DNA from: Hymenobacter cheonanensis
GTDB taxonomy: Bacteria > Bacteroidota > Bacteroidia > Cytophagales > Hymenobacteraceae
DNA: 64,000 nucleotides
Direction of reading: 5' to 3'
Assembly (NCBI RefSeq): GCF_030581075.1
Contig: NZ_JAUQSW010000001.1
Location: 620,001-684,000, forward strand
In this document: positions 15,836 through 23,597 of the stretch, piece after piece
How the letters are laid out: each line of letters begins with the position of its first letter
Position numbering within the stretch: position 1 is the stretch's first letter
Made by a program: the position numbers and the translations under genes
Notes under the pieces: model-generated
Database searches by the model: none
Told to the model about the DNA's origin: nothing
The model's input: the letters and a program-made list of their open reading frames with translations, nothing else

Positions 15836-16276
15836 CTACTCCTCAATCAACTGCTCTTTAAAGTAGTCCTGCATGGTCTGGGTGTTGATAATGGACGCGC
15901 CTTTTTCTTGGGCCTCCATCCAGGGGCGCTCCTCATGCGTGAGGTGCATGAGTTTGACGCCGGAATATTGGCCGTAGATGTTGTTCACTTCCTTCATCAA
16001 TTCTTCCTGCTCTGGAGTGAAGTCTTGAGTGAATTCGTAGCTAGGGTCTGGAAAAATGACCTGGCTGCCGTTGTCTTTATAATAGTGGTAGAGGTCAGCC
16101 ACTACTGGGCCATAACGCCACGCCTGGATAGGTTCGTCGAACAATTTTTCGTCGTAAGCAGCCAAGCTGAATCCTTGTACATAGTACACAAGCTTCTGAA
16201 GCTTCAGATTCGTGATGTCATTGGCCTCTTCATCAGAGAGGCGGAGCAGGTACTCCGCTACATCGCGTGCTGTCAT
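15836..16276 (-). CDS. SocA/Panacea-domain antitoxin (DUF4065)
   Basis: A 146-residue protein. Hallmarks of the Panacea/SocA/GepA domain are ITNLKLQKLVYYVQGFSLA at about 21-39, PIQAWRYGPVVADLYHYYK at about 49-67 and the C-terminal HEERPWMEA. These domains neutralise a range of unrelated toxins by direct contact. It is the first gene of a two-gene unit. Upstream on the minus strand is a TATCTTCG box 33 bases before the start, and beyond it a series of 21-bp tandem repeats that could be an operator. Confidence 0.85.
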   Translation of the reverse strand: MTARDVAEYLLRLSDEEANDITNLKLQKLVYYVQGFSLAAYDEKLFDEPIQAWRYGPVVADLYHYYKDNGSQVIFPDPSYEFTQDFTPEQEELMKEVNNIYGQYSGVKLMHLTHEERPWMEAQEKGASIINTQTMQDYFKEQLIEE

Positions 16277-16308
16277 TGACGTAGTGCTAAAATAGGTGGA
16301 AGGGGTTG

Positions 16309-16316
16309 CGAAGATA
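16309..16316 (-). promoter_or_regulatory. -7 box of the SocA-type operon
   Basis: On the minus strand TATCTTCG fits the TAnnTTTG class with one change. It lies 33 bases before the start at 16276 and is followed upstream by the tandem repeats. Confidence 0.45.
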
Positions 16317-16336
16317 ACACTAAATGGATTAGCATG

Positions 16337-16439
16337 GTGCCATCCTTACGTAGAAAGATGCCATCTTTCCGTAGAAAGGTGACAATTTTGCGAAAAAACC
16401 GCCAAGTTTTCTGTAAAGTTGCTATCTTTTTTATAAACC
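16337..16439 (-). repeat. Tandem ~21-bp repeats before the antitoxin gene
   Basis: Five consecutive units of about 21 bases. The first two (16337-16357 and 16358-16378) are nearly identical, with consensus RTGCCATCYTTMCGTAGAAAG; the next three decay progressively. A 21-bp period equals two helical turns, which would place bound proteins on one face of the DNA. They lie just upstream of the promoter of the SocA-type pair, so an autoregulatory operator is plausible. Confidence 0.6.
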
Positions 16440-16519
16440 ATCTCTAAAGCGGTGAACTTAACGGCCCAGCTGCCCGGCAAATCGACGCAACTGGTAGGCT
16501 GGTTAGGCGCACTTAATTA

Positions 16520-16558
16520 CTGCTGCTCGACGAAGCACGTCGCTTATGCATCTTTTAA
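16520..16558 (+). pseudogene. RHH protein remnant, type A tail
   Basis: Reads LLDEARRLCIF and then stop. Together with the terminator after it, this repeats the arrangement at 15320-15405. The antitoxin/toxin pair is thus bracketed by two direct copies of a tail-plus-terminator module about 1.2 kb apart. Confidence 0.5.
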
Positions 16559-16576
16559 TCTCCCTTACTGCACATG

Positions 16577-16605
16577 AAAAAGCCCGGCCGAATGGTCAGG
16601 CTTTT
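16577..16605. terminator. Diverged copy of the bidirectional terminator
   Basis: AAAAAGCC and GGCTTTT form the stem, preceded by TTACTGCACATG as in the copy at 15372. It would end the minus-strand fragment that follows or act as a boundary. Confidence 0.6.
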
Positions 16606-16632
16606 CTGTTTATTAATGACTTGTTACTGCGC

Positions 16633-16821
16633 CTACTGCTTGAGCCACTCAAATGCTGGGGCAGCTAATAGTCCATACCCTGCACTTTCAATCTGAACTG
16701 CAACTCCAGCAATAAGCCCAGGTGTGTTTTGCTGTATTGTGGATAGTAATTCCTTGACTTGCTCTTGGACATCAATAGTAGATAAACCAGACAGTAAACT
16801 ATGCTCTAAGCTTTTATTTCT
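16633..16821 (-). pseudogene. C-terminal fragment of an unknown protein
   Basis: About 62 residues (DVQEQVKELLSTIQQNTPGL, then GLIAGVAVQIESAGYGLLAA) with normal composition but no start of its own. The upstream codons belong to the Cys-rich gene remnant in another frame. It looks like the 3' end of a gene fused at the junction near 16820. The parent family is not recognised. Confidence 0.35.
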
Positions 16822-17048
16822 GACACGCCCGCTTCCCCAGCTTCTCGGCGTCGGCCGTGGGCATGGCCTTAAGCGGGTGCGAGCAGCGATTAAGGCCCGA
16901 GCAGCCATCGCTGCTGTGGTAGGCGTAGGAGGTGGGGCTCATGCATACGGTGGCCGGGGGCATCAATACTGGAGCAGCCGGGCACGGAGGCGCGGCCAGG
17001 GGGGTGCTGGCCCCAGGCTTGCAAACAGGCGAGTAGCAGTGCTTTCAT
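16814..17048 (-). pseudogene. Secreted Cys/His-rich small protein, frameshifted
   Basis: ATG at 17048 begins a signal-like MKALLLACL. A one-base shift in the GGGGCCAGCACCCCCC tract then moves to the frame ATVCMSPTSYAYHSSDGC, SGLNRCSHPLKAMPTADAEK and LGKRACQK. The pattern of Tyr-His-x-Cys-GLNRC-H followed by a terminal AC is a recognisable small family in Bacteroidota, usually secreted. The total length (235 bases) is one short of a multiple of three, which agrees with a single indel. Confidence 0.5.
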
Positions 17049-17183
17049 AGATGCAAGTAAGTACCACTTACAAGATCGTACTGCTTTATGGTACCCTGCT
17101 GGCCCTATCGACTCAAATTCGTGGTTTTCAACAAGGACTTATCGGTAGGCTAGGGATTTTCTAAATTTATGTAGAATTTTCTA

Positions 17184-18362
17184 CTATGGAGTAAAATCTC
17201 CCCAATTATAAATCACTGTCTGGTTAATTATTTGTGGCTCCTTGATTTCTGCGCCGGGATGCTTAAAGGCTACGAGATTATACAGAGGCAAATGAGGTGA
17301 ATACTTACTTATGTAAAAAACACGTCCTCTATGTAAGAAAGCCACTTTAATTCCTTGCTCTCTTTTTATAATGCATAAATGAAATGAATCATTAGCTTCG
17401 TAAAACAAACCACTAACCATTGCTTTCCCTCTTTCCAACGCCGAGAACTTTCCATCACTATTAGCCATAATAGCATAGTCGTACTCAAGATAACTACCGA
17501 GGTTATCAGGCTCTACTTGGCTTAGTCCAAAAGCAATTGCTTTATCATTTTGGCCAACCAGAATCCTGCTACAGTCATCTACGCTTGCTAGTAGCTGCTG
17601 ACATTTCATACCTTTATCCCATTTATCCAAGTTATGACCTAGCAACCTATACTCAGAAATATTATTGAAGTAGATATCATCAACCGAAATTACCCCTATG
17701 TTTTTAACTGTCAAAAACAACTCATGCGCAATTTGTCGGACAGAAGATAAAAATGGCGAAACCGAATGAGGTATTTTTGTAGATTCCCCTGTTTCATTAT
17801 TAGTAGAATACATATGATAGCCCATAATGCCATCTTCTTTATCGCGTATACTCTGCAAAAGCTGACTAGGGTTCGGATCGATGTGACTGCCACCGAGCTT
17901 ATTAGCAAATGCTAAAACAAGCTCTTTTCTATTAAATGTGAATTTTTCATCATACACACATACATCTTCACCACTCCACCAAGCAGAGAACTGGATGCTT
18001 CCCATAATGCCATTTCTATCTAGAGATGGAAAGTATGTTTGAAAATCCTGCTTATATTCTAAGTGCGGAGTAGTCAAATAGAAAAAAGGTAGATTATTTT
18101 TTACAACTTTTTCGTCATCATCAAGAACTTGAAATTCAAAGACGGCTGTGTTCTTTTTAGTTGAAACAAAAGACTCTTTATCCCAACCTAATTGATGTAA
18201 AAGAGCGTGGGATTGATTGGTATTATGAGCTATAACCCTTATATCATGGGCTATTTCCGGCCCAAAATGCTCCTCTCCTTTATCAAAAGCTAAGCAAGCA
18301 TTAGCAAGAACTTTTAATTTACTTTTCATACTGTCAAGCAAGTGCGTTTGTTCTAGAGCCAT
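17184..18362 (-). CDS. Hypothetical protein, AT-rich gene
   Basis: 392 residues from ATG 18362; an upstream ATG at 18413 is possible. The N-terminal 60 residues (LLDSMKSKLKVLANACLAFD, then IAHDIRVIAHNTNQSHALLHQLG) form a helical region with an RVxxHxTxxSxxLLxQLG pattern that I have seen at the start of several uncharacterised proteins. The rest is beta-rich and unrecognised. The gene is much AT-richer than its flanks and stands alone on the minus strand between remnants. This fits a transferred accessory gene, perhaps for defence, but no function can be assigned. Confidence 0.6.
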   Translation of the reverse strand: MALEQTHLLDSMKSKLKVLANACLAFDKGEEHFGPEIAHDIRVIAHNTNQSHALLHQLGWDKESFVSTKKNTAVFEFQVLDDDEKVVKNNLPFFYLTTPHLEYKQDFQTYFPSLDRNGIMGSIQFSAWWSGEDVCVYDEKFTFNRKELVLAFANKLGGSHIDPNPSQLLQSIRDKEDGIMGYHMYSTNNETGESTKIPHSVSPFLSSVRQIAHELFLTVKNIGVISVDDIYFNNISEYRLLGHNLDKWDKGMKCQQLLASVDDCSRILVGQNDKAIAFGLSQVEPDNLGSYLEYDYAIMANSDGKFSALERGKAMVSGLFYEANDSFHLCIIKREQGIKVAFLHRGRVFYISKYSPHLPLYNLVAFKHPGAEIKEPQIINQTVIYNWGDFTP

Positions 18363-18487
18363 AATTTTAGGATGTTTTTTAATTAAAACAGCATATTGAC
18401 AGCTATGCTGCATTCAGGCAGTTATTTACTATCCCACTGAAAGCTTTAACTCGACTGCACTTTTGCATTGGCTCAAGCCTTGGCCAG

Positions 18488-18759
18488 TCAACCTGTGTAC
18501 TCGAATGCCGCCTCGATACCCTGGCTGATGAAGCGGTCGAGCGCGAAGACGCGCACCAGGTCGAAGCGGCGCTTTTCCGCATCGCGCATCATCTGCTGGA
18601 ATTGCTTTCGAGTGGCTTTGCCACCAGATTCCTCGTTGATGTACTCCTTCACGATAGTGTCGCCAGCATGCTCAGCTTCGCGGCGCAGCAGCACCAGCTG
18701 GTTTTGGGGTTCTGGTCTTTGTCGCGGGTCGATACGCGGGCGTACAGGGCTACTCTCAT
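18488..18759 (-). pseudogene. Serine recombinase (resolvase), N-terminal fragment
   Basis: ATG at 18759 starts MRVALYARVSTRDKDQNP, the catalytic Ser motif of resolvase/invertase proteins. A one-base shift near 18705 leads to LLRREAEHAGDTIVKEYI and FDLVRVFALDRF. The frame stops making sense after about 90 residues, before the DNA-binding domain. The start codon overlaps the stop of the HEPN gene (ATGA), so they once formed an operon. Confidence 0.75.
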
Positions 18760-19523
18760 TTATCCAGTTTCAGATAAGACATAATTAGACGATAAAATAC
18801 ATCTAACTGCCTCAGTTCTACATCTCCGACTGTGCTGTTGTGACCTATGAGAAGGCGCACAGCATAAAGTTCTCTCATCATGTTTTTGAACCAGTGTTCA
18901 TCCCGACCGGGGAAATATACCGAGAATACATTCCAGTTCGCGGCTACAATATCAGCTAGTTCGATAAAGTCACAGTAGTATACATCCGAAGTGCCCCTAA
19001 CTGGGAGATACTTGCGTGTGGCTTCGCTTTGCTTACGAGTTGCAATTTTCACTTCGACAGCCCGTGGCATAGCCATAGACCGCCCAGCCATTACCTGAAT
19101 GATAAACTCCCTTATTGAGTTTTCAATGCAGAAAAGGTAAACGAAGCAATCAGCCCCCTCTTTACCCTTTTTTTGAATATCAGCTGGCAACGTCGCCAAG
19201 TTTGACAAGTCCGTAGCAGCAACAACCTCTTGGAATGGGTCACGAGGTGCCGCCCCTGTGAGAAGGGAAGCCAATTCTTGGCGTATATAGTCCCGCCGCT
19301 CTTTATAACCACCAAGAGGCTGTATATCGCGTCGCACTTCCATCAGATTGCTGCACGCGCGAACAAAGTTGGGTAACTGTCCACTCAGTTCTTGGCTGTC
19401 CATTAACTCCCACCGAATTTGAGTATACTCAGCTTCTTCCTGCGGGCTAGGCCTACCTCCGTCTGTGGCGACCGCTGTTGCAAGATGCTTCAGCCGCTCA
19501 ATTTTTATGGTTTCTATTGGCAT
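18756..19523 (-). CDS. Swt1-type HEPN-domain protein
   Basis: A 255-residue protein. The N-terminal 90 residues are helical and charged. The C-terminal half has CFVYLFCIENSIREFIIQVM, then WNVFSVYFPGRDEHWFKNMM, and ends in ELYAVRLLIGHNSTV. That ending holds the R-x4-H signature of HEPN ribonucleases (R..IGHN) as in Swt1-like proteins. HEPN proteins often act in abortive infection or as RNase toxins. It sits next to a resolvase remnant and in a defence-rich neighbourhood. RNase activity is likely by motif but unproven. Confidence 0.7.
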   Translation of the reverse strand: MPIETIKIERLKHLATAVATDGGRPSPQEEAEYTQIRWELMDSQELSGQLPNFVRACSNLMEVRRDIQPLGGYKERRDYIRQELASLLTGAAPRDPFQEVVAATDLSNLATLPADIQKKGKEGADCFVYLFCIENSIREFIIQVMAGRSMAMPRAVEVKIATRKQSEATRKYLPVRGTSDVYYCDFIELADIVAANWNVFSVYFPGRDEHWFKNMMRELYAVRLLIGHNSTVGDVELRQLDVFYRLIMSYLKLDK

Positions 19524-19977
19524 ACACGATTACTTTCATCAAAGCTACCGTTCAAAATAGAGTTCTTTTTTGAACTCTTGCGCTACCTTACTCAGCAATC
19601 TCAAAACGCGGTTTTTCGAGCAGGTTTTTCCGAGAATATGTTGATTACTAGAAAATACCTAGTAGGAGGCCATGTCACCATTAGCCATTATAACACTCCC
19701 CCATCTACAACGCCAGTAACAAGCGCTACCACGTATAACTTGAGACAGCAGACAAGCAGCTCCTATTCTGCTAACTTACCCCTGCCACGCCCGCGCCAAA
19801 GCCTCAGTCACTGTGAATTCCTAGGGGTAGCCGTATGCCCCACCCCTAGCACCACGGTAGCTCAGCTTCGGCGCGCGGCCCTGTCCGTTTCAAAGCATGT
19901 ACCTGTCGGCTGACCAGCTACTAGCAGGCCACGCAGATTCCGCTGGTCATACGCGCATTCTAGTTGCCCTGCCTCAA
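19524..19977. other. Intergenic stretch without a recognisable gene
   Basis: About 450 bases between the HEPN gene and the decayed GIY-YIG cassette. No open frame with credible composition and no strong hairpin was found. The first 150 bases are AT-rich and probably contain the HEPN promoter; the remainder is GC-rich and may be further decayed cassette DNA. Confidence 0.4.
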
Positions 19978-20250
19978 CGCCGCCGAGAATCTGCTAGCCA
20001 ACCCATCACATCCCTGACTGCCAGCAGGTGCAGTGCCTGCATACCTAGCTCCAGACTGTACCGCTGAACTAGCTCGACGCGAGGCCGCCTGCTACGGCCT
20101 ATGCAAGCCGTGTTCAGCCGATAGCGCGCCGCAGGCCGCACTAAACACGCACGTTTTCACCCTAGTCCCAGTTTGGGCGCTGTGGTACAAGCCCGCAACG
20201 CAAGCCAGTTCGTCAATCTCGCTAGAGCAGCGGTTGCATCGGAAATTACT
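19978..20250 (+). pseudogene. Decayed copy of the 12.8-13.7 kb cassette
   Basis: Blocks align in order with the operon at 12777-13773. GCCGAGAATCTGCTAGCCAAC matches the middle of gene 1. The stretch reading ELARREAACYG...KPCSAD matches its ELAWRETAYYG...EPCSVD. GCTGTGGTACAAGC matches the start of the coiled-coil gene. AGAGCAGCGGTTGCATCGG matches the LEQRLHR codons of the T5orf172 gene. The last match follows directly after the third, so most of genes 2 and 3 are deleted. It is a dead paralogous copy 7 kb from the intact one. Confidence 0.7.
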
Positions 20251-20443
20251 TAGCCGCATAGCCATCATACGAAAACTTACTGAGGATTTGTATCTCTACC
20301 TCGCTAGGTAGCATAGCTAGGCCTATAGAGCAGCTATAAGCTTTTCCGAGCCATCCTTGATTCACCCGACCAACCAAGGGCTGGTTTGCAGAAAAGCCTT
20401 AGCTCGTATCTTCCAGCCCTCATTTTTCTACTTCTATCCACCT

Positions 20444-23305
20444 ATGTCCCGCCAAGCTGTTCAACGCTACCAACACGAAATTGCCCAGCTTATTCACTAC
20501 GGCGGCAGTACCAAAGAAACGGCTATTCGAGGCGCGTTCCAGAATCTACTCAATGAGTATTGCCGGCAGAAGGACTTCCTGCTGGTGCCCGAACTGGATT
20601 ACCGCGCCCCCAAAGGCAACACAGTGCGCCCCGACGGCACCGTAAAAGATGCCTTGCGCTTGAGCTGGGGCTACTGGGAAAGCAAAGACACCAGCGACGA
20701 CATTGACGAGGAAATCCAGAAGAAATTTGCCAAGGGCTACCCGCAGGACAATATCTTATTTGAAGATTCGCGCACGCTGGTACTCATTCAGGCGGGCAGT
20801 GAGACAGGGCGGGTATTGCTAGACGATGACGCGGCCACCGACCGCTTACTGGGCCAGTTTCTGCATTACGAGCGGCCCGAGGTACGCACCTTTCGGCGGG
20901 CTATTGAACAGTTTCGGCACGACTTGCCGGGCGTGGTCGAGAAGCTGCGCGAAGCCATCGAAAAGGCCGAAAAAACCAACGCCAAATTCAAGGCAAGACT
21001 CGCCGATTTTGTGGCGCTGGGCCAGGACAGCATCAATCCCGACTTTGGGGCAGCCGAGGCACGGGAAATGATGATTCAGCACATTCTCACCGAGGACATC
21101 TTCAACCGAGTTTTTGACGAGACCCAGTTTCACCGCGAAAACAACATTGCCCACGAACTGGAGCAAGTTATTAACACCTTTTTTATCGGTCCCACCCGAC
21201 GCGATACCCTGGAGCGCATCCGGCCGTTTTTCGACGTCATCAACGCCCAGGCCTCAGGCATTGCCAGTCACAAGGAAAAGCAGAAGTTTTTGAAAGTGGT
21301 ATACGAAAACTTCTACCGCGCCTATAATCCCAAGGGCGCCGACCGCTTAGGCATTGTGTACACCCCCAACGAGGTGGTGCGCTTCATGATCGAAAGCACC
21401 GAATACCTCACCTTAACCCACTTCGACAAGCTGCTTGGCGATAAGGGTGTGGAGATACTCGATCCGGCTACCGGCACGGGCACATTCATCACAGAACTAC
21501 TTGAATACCTCCCTAAAAAAACACTAGCCCACAAGTACCAGCACGAGCTTTACGCCAACGAGGTAGCCATCCTGCCCTACTACATCGCCAATCTCAACAT
21601 CGAGTACACCTACAAGCAGAAGATGGGCGAGTACGCCGAGTTTCACAACATCTGCTTCGTAGATACGCTCGATAACGTAGGCTTCCAGAAGACGCGACGC
21701 GGGCAGCTAGGCCTCAGCTTCGGACTAGGTCTTGAAAATGCCCAGCGCATCAAGCGCCAGAATGAGCGCGAATTATCGGTAATTATCGGCAACCCGCCTT
21801 ATAACGCCAACCAGCAAAACGAGAACGACAACAATAAGAATCGCACCTATAAGGAGGTAGATAAGCGCGTCAAGGATACCTACATTGCCCGCAGTACAGC
21901 GCAAAAAACCAAGCTCTACGATATGTACGCCCGGTTTTTTCGCTGGGCCTCGGACCGACTTGCTGACAAAGGTGTACTCACGTTCATTACGAACAGTAGC
22001 TTCATTCATTCGCGCACCTTCGACGGCTTTCGCAAATCGGTAGCCGACGAGTTTTCTGACATCTACCTCGTGGACCTGGGTGGCGACGTGCGCGCCAACC
22101 CCAAACTTTCGGGCACCAAGCACAATGTATTCGGCATTCAGACGGGTGTGGCGATGGCCTTTTTCATCAAGCAGCCTAAGCGTAAAGGTCAGCTCGCCAG
22201 AATTCACTACGCCGGCCGCCCTGCGTTAGAAACAGCTGCCGATAAGCTCACCTTCCTCCACGAAACCAAGTTCAAGAACCTAGATTTTGACCGCATCAAG
22301 CCCGATGCGAAAGGTAACTGGCTCGGGCAAACGGATAACGACTGGGAGAGCCTAGTGCCGTTGGTAAGCAACGATGTTAAGCTGGGACGTAGTGACCAAG
22401 CATTATTCAAACTGTATTCGCTTGGCGTAGTAACCAACAGAGACGAATGGGTTTACAGCTTTGACAAACAAGAACTTGCTAAAAAAGTCGAATTCTTTTG
22501 CAAATTCTACCAATCAGAAATGGAGCGTTGGCAAACGTCGGATAAAGTCAAAGTAAATAATTTCGTTGACCGTACTATCAAGTGGACCTCTGAGCTGGAG
22601 GCTTATTTACAGAAGGGAACGCCACTGAACTTCAATGAAGAAAAAATAATCGAGTCCATTTATCGGCCGTTTATCAAAGAGTATTTCTATTTCGACAAAA
22701 TCATTACGCATCGTTTCTACCAAAACGAAAGTGTGTTCGGCATTGATGGCAAGTTACCCAATGTCGCCATAGGTTTTATTGGCAAAGACACGCCAAGACC
22801 TTTTAGTGTCTTAGCACATGACAGGCTTGTTGGATTGAATTTCCTTAGTACTGCTTCTGGTTGTCAGTCTTTTCCATTGCATCGCTATGATAAAGCAGGG
22901 AACAAAATTGAAAATATCACGGCCTGGGGGCTAGCCCAATTCCGCACGCACTACAGCGCGGTGAGCATCAGCGGGGAGGACATTTTTCACTACGCCTACG
23001 CCGTGCTGCACGACCCGGCCTACCGCGCCGCCTACGCCCAAAACCTAAAGCAGGATTTCCCACGCTTACCCTTTTACCCCAATTTTGAGGCCTGGGCCAC
23101 AGCCGGAAAACAGCTACTGACGCTGCATTTAAATTACGAAAAAACGCAACTTTTACCCGGTCTAGAACCGTACACGCCCACACGCCCACACGCCCACACG
23201 CCCACACGCCCACACGCCCACACGCCCACACGCCCACACGCCCACCGCGCGGCCAAAAACCCGTCTCAAAGCAGACCCCGAGGCTGGTGTTATCTACTAC
23301 AATGA
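20444..23305 (+). CDS. Type ISP/IIG restriction-methylation enzyme, frame broken by 8-bp repeat
   Basis: 953 residues as read, from ATG 20444 (upstream codons look non-coding). The N-terminal nuclease region has PDG at about 66 and WESKD about 15 residues on, a PD-(D/E)xK pattern. The methyltransferase motifs are DPATGTGTF at about 340-348 (AdoMet binding) and NPPY at about 450-453 (N6-adenine catalysis). The C-terminal half recognises the target. At 23174-23245 nine 8-bp units encode PTRPHAHT repeats, after which the frame ends early at 23305. The conserved C-terminus continues in another frame to 23573. One extra unit, or two fewer, would restore it. The gene is probably phase-variable. Confidence 0.85.
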   Translation: MSRQAVQRYQHEIAQLIHYGGSTKETAIRGAFQNLLNEYCRQKDFLLVPELDYRAPKGNTVRPDGTVKDALRLSWGYWESKDTSDDIDEEIQKKFAKGYPQDNILFEDSRTLVLIQAGSETGRVLLDDDAATDRLLGQFLHYERPEVRTFRRAIEQFRHDLPGVVEKLREAIEKAEKTNAKFKARLADFVALGQDSINPDFGAAEAREMMIQHILTEDIFNRVFDETQFHRENNIAHELEQVINTFFIGPTRRDTLERIRPFFDVINAQASGIASHKEKQKFLKVVYENFYRAYNPKGADRLGIVYTPNEVVRFMIESTEYLTLTHFDKLLGDKGVEILDPATGTGTFITELLEYLPKKTLAHKYQHELYANEVAILPYYIANLNIEYTYKQKMGEYAEFHNICFVDTLDNVGFQKTRRGQLGLSFGLGLENAQRIKRQNERELSVIIGNPPYNANQQNENDNNKNRTYKEVDKRVKDTYIARSTAQKTKLYDMYARFFRWASDRLADKGVLTFITNSSFIHSRTFDGFRKSVADEFSDIYLVDLGGDVRANPKLSGTKHNVFGIQTGVAMAFFIKQPKRKGQLARIHYAGRPALETAADKLTFLHETKFKNLDFDRIKPDAKGNWLGQTDNDWESLVPLVSNDVKLGRSDQALFKLYSLGVVTNRDEWVYSFDKQELAKKVEFFCKFYQSEMERWQTSDKVKVNNFVDRTIKWTSELEAYLQKGTPLNFNEEKIIESIYRPFIKEYFYFDKIITHRFYQNESVFGIDGKLPNVAIGFIGKDTPRPFSVLAHDRLVGLNFLSTASGCQSFPLHRYDKAGNKIENITAWGLAQFRTHYSAVSISGEDIFHYAYAVLHDPAYRAAYAQNLKQDFPRLPFYPNFEAWATAGKQLLTLHLNYEKTQLLPGLEPYTPTRPHAHTPTRPHAHTPTRPHAHRAAKNPSQSRPRGWCYLLQ
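23174..23245 (+). repeat. 8-bp tandem repeat, 9 units, inside the restriction-methylation gene
   Basis: Nine exact copies of ACGCCCAC. Because 8 is not a multiple of 3, gain or loss of units changes the reading frame by slipped-strand mispairing. With 9 units the frame closes 60 bases later; calculation predicts that 10 or 7 units join it to the conserved C-terminal frame. This is the hallmark of contingency loci. Confidence 0.9.
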
Positions 23306-23573
23306 GCAGGTACTGCTCGGTGGCATTCCAGCTGAAGCCTGGCACTACCGCCTTGGCAATCGCTCAGCCCTAGAATGGGTGCTCGACCAGTATAAAGAGC
23401 GGGCTCCCAAAGACCCAACCATCCGAGCACAGTTTGATACCTATCGTTTTGCCGACCATGCCGAGCAAGTGGCCGACTTGCTGGCCCGTGTTTGCACAGT
23501 AAGCGTTGAGACCATGAAAATTGTCGATGCGTTGGCCGCCCAGTCTCCTTTGCAACCGGTTAAATACGTTTAG
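23288..23573 (+). pseudogene. Out-of-frame C-terminal part of the restriction-methylation enzyme
   Basis: In the frame shifted by one base relative to the main frame, the sequence reads LKADPEAGVIYYNEQVLLGG, then YRLGNRSALEWVLDQYKE, then RFADHAEQVADLLARVCTVS and ends at TAG 23573. This is the characteristic end of type ISP enzymes (RLGNRSALEWVLDQYK and VSVETMKIV). It should be fused to the preceding protein when the 8-bp repeat has the right length. Confidence 0.8.
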
Positions 23574-23597
23574 GCCTGGCAAGCAGAAGTAGCTACC

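Noticed and set aside
23174..23245. The 8-bp repeats considered as a CRISPR remnant or telomere-like DNA
   Set aside because: Perfect tandem units without spacers inside a coding gene; slippage repeat is the better explanation.
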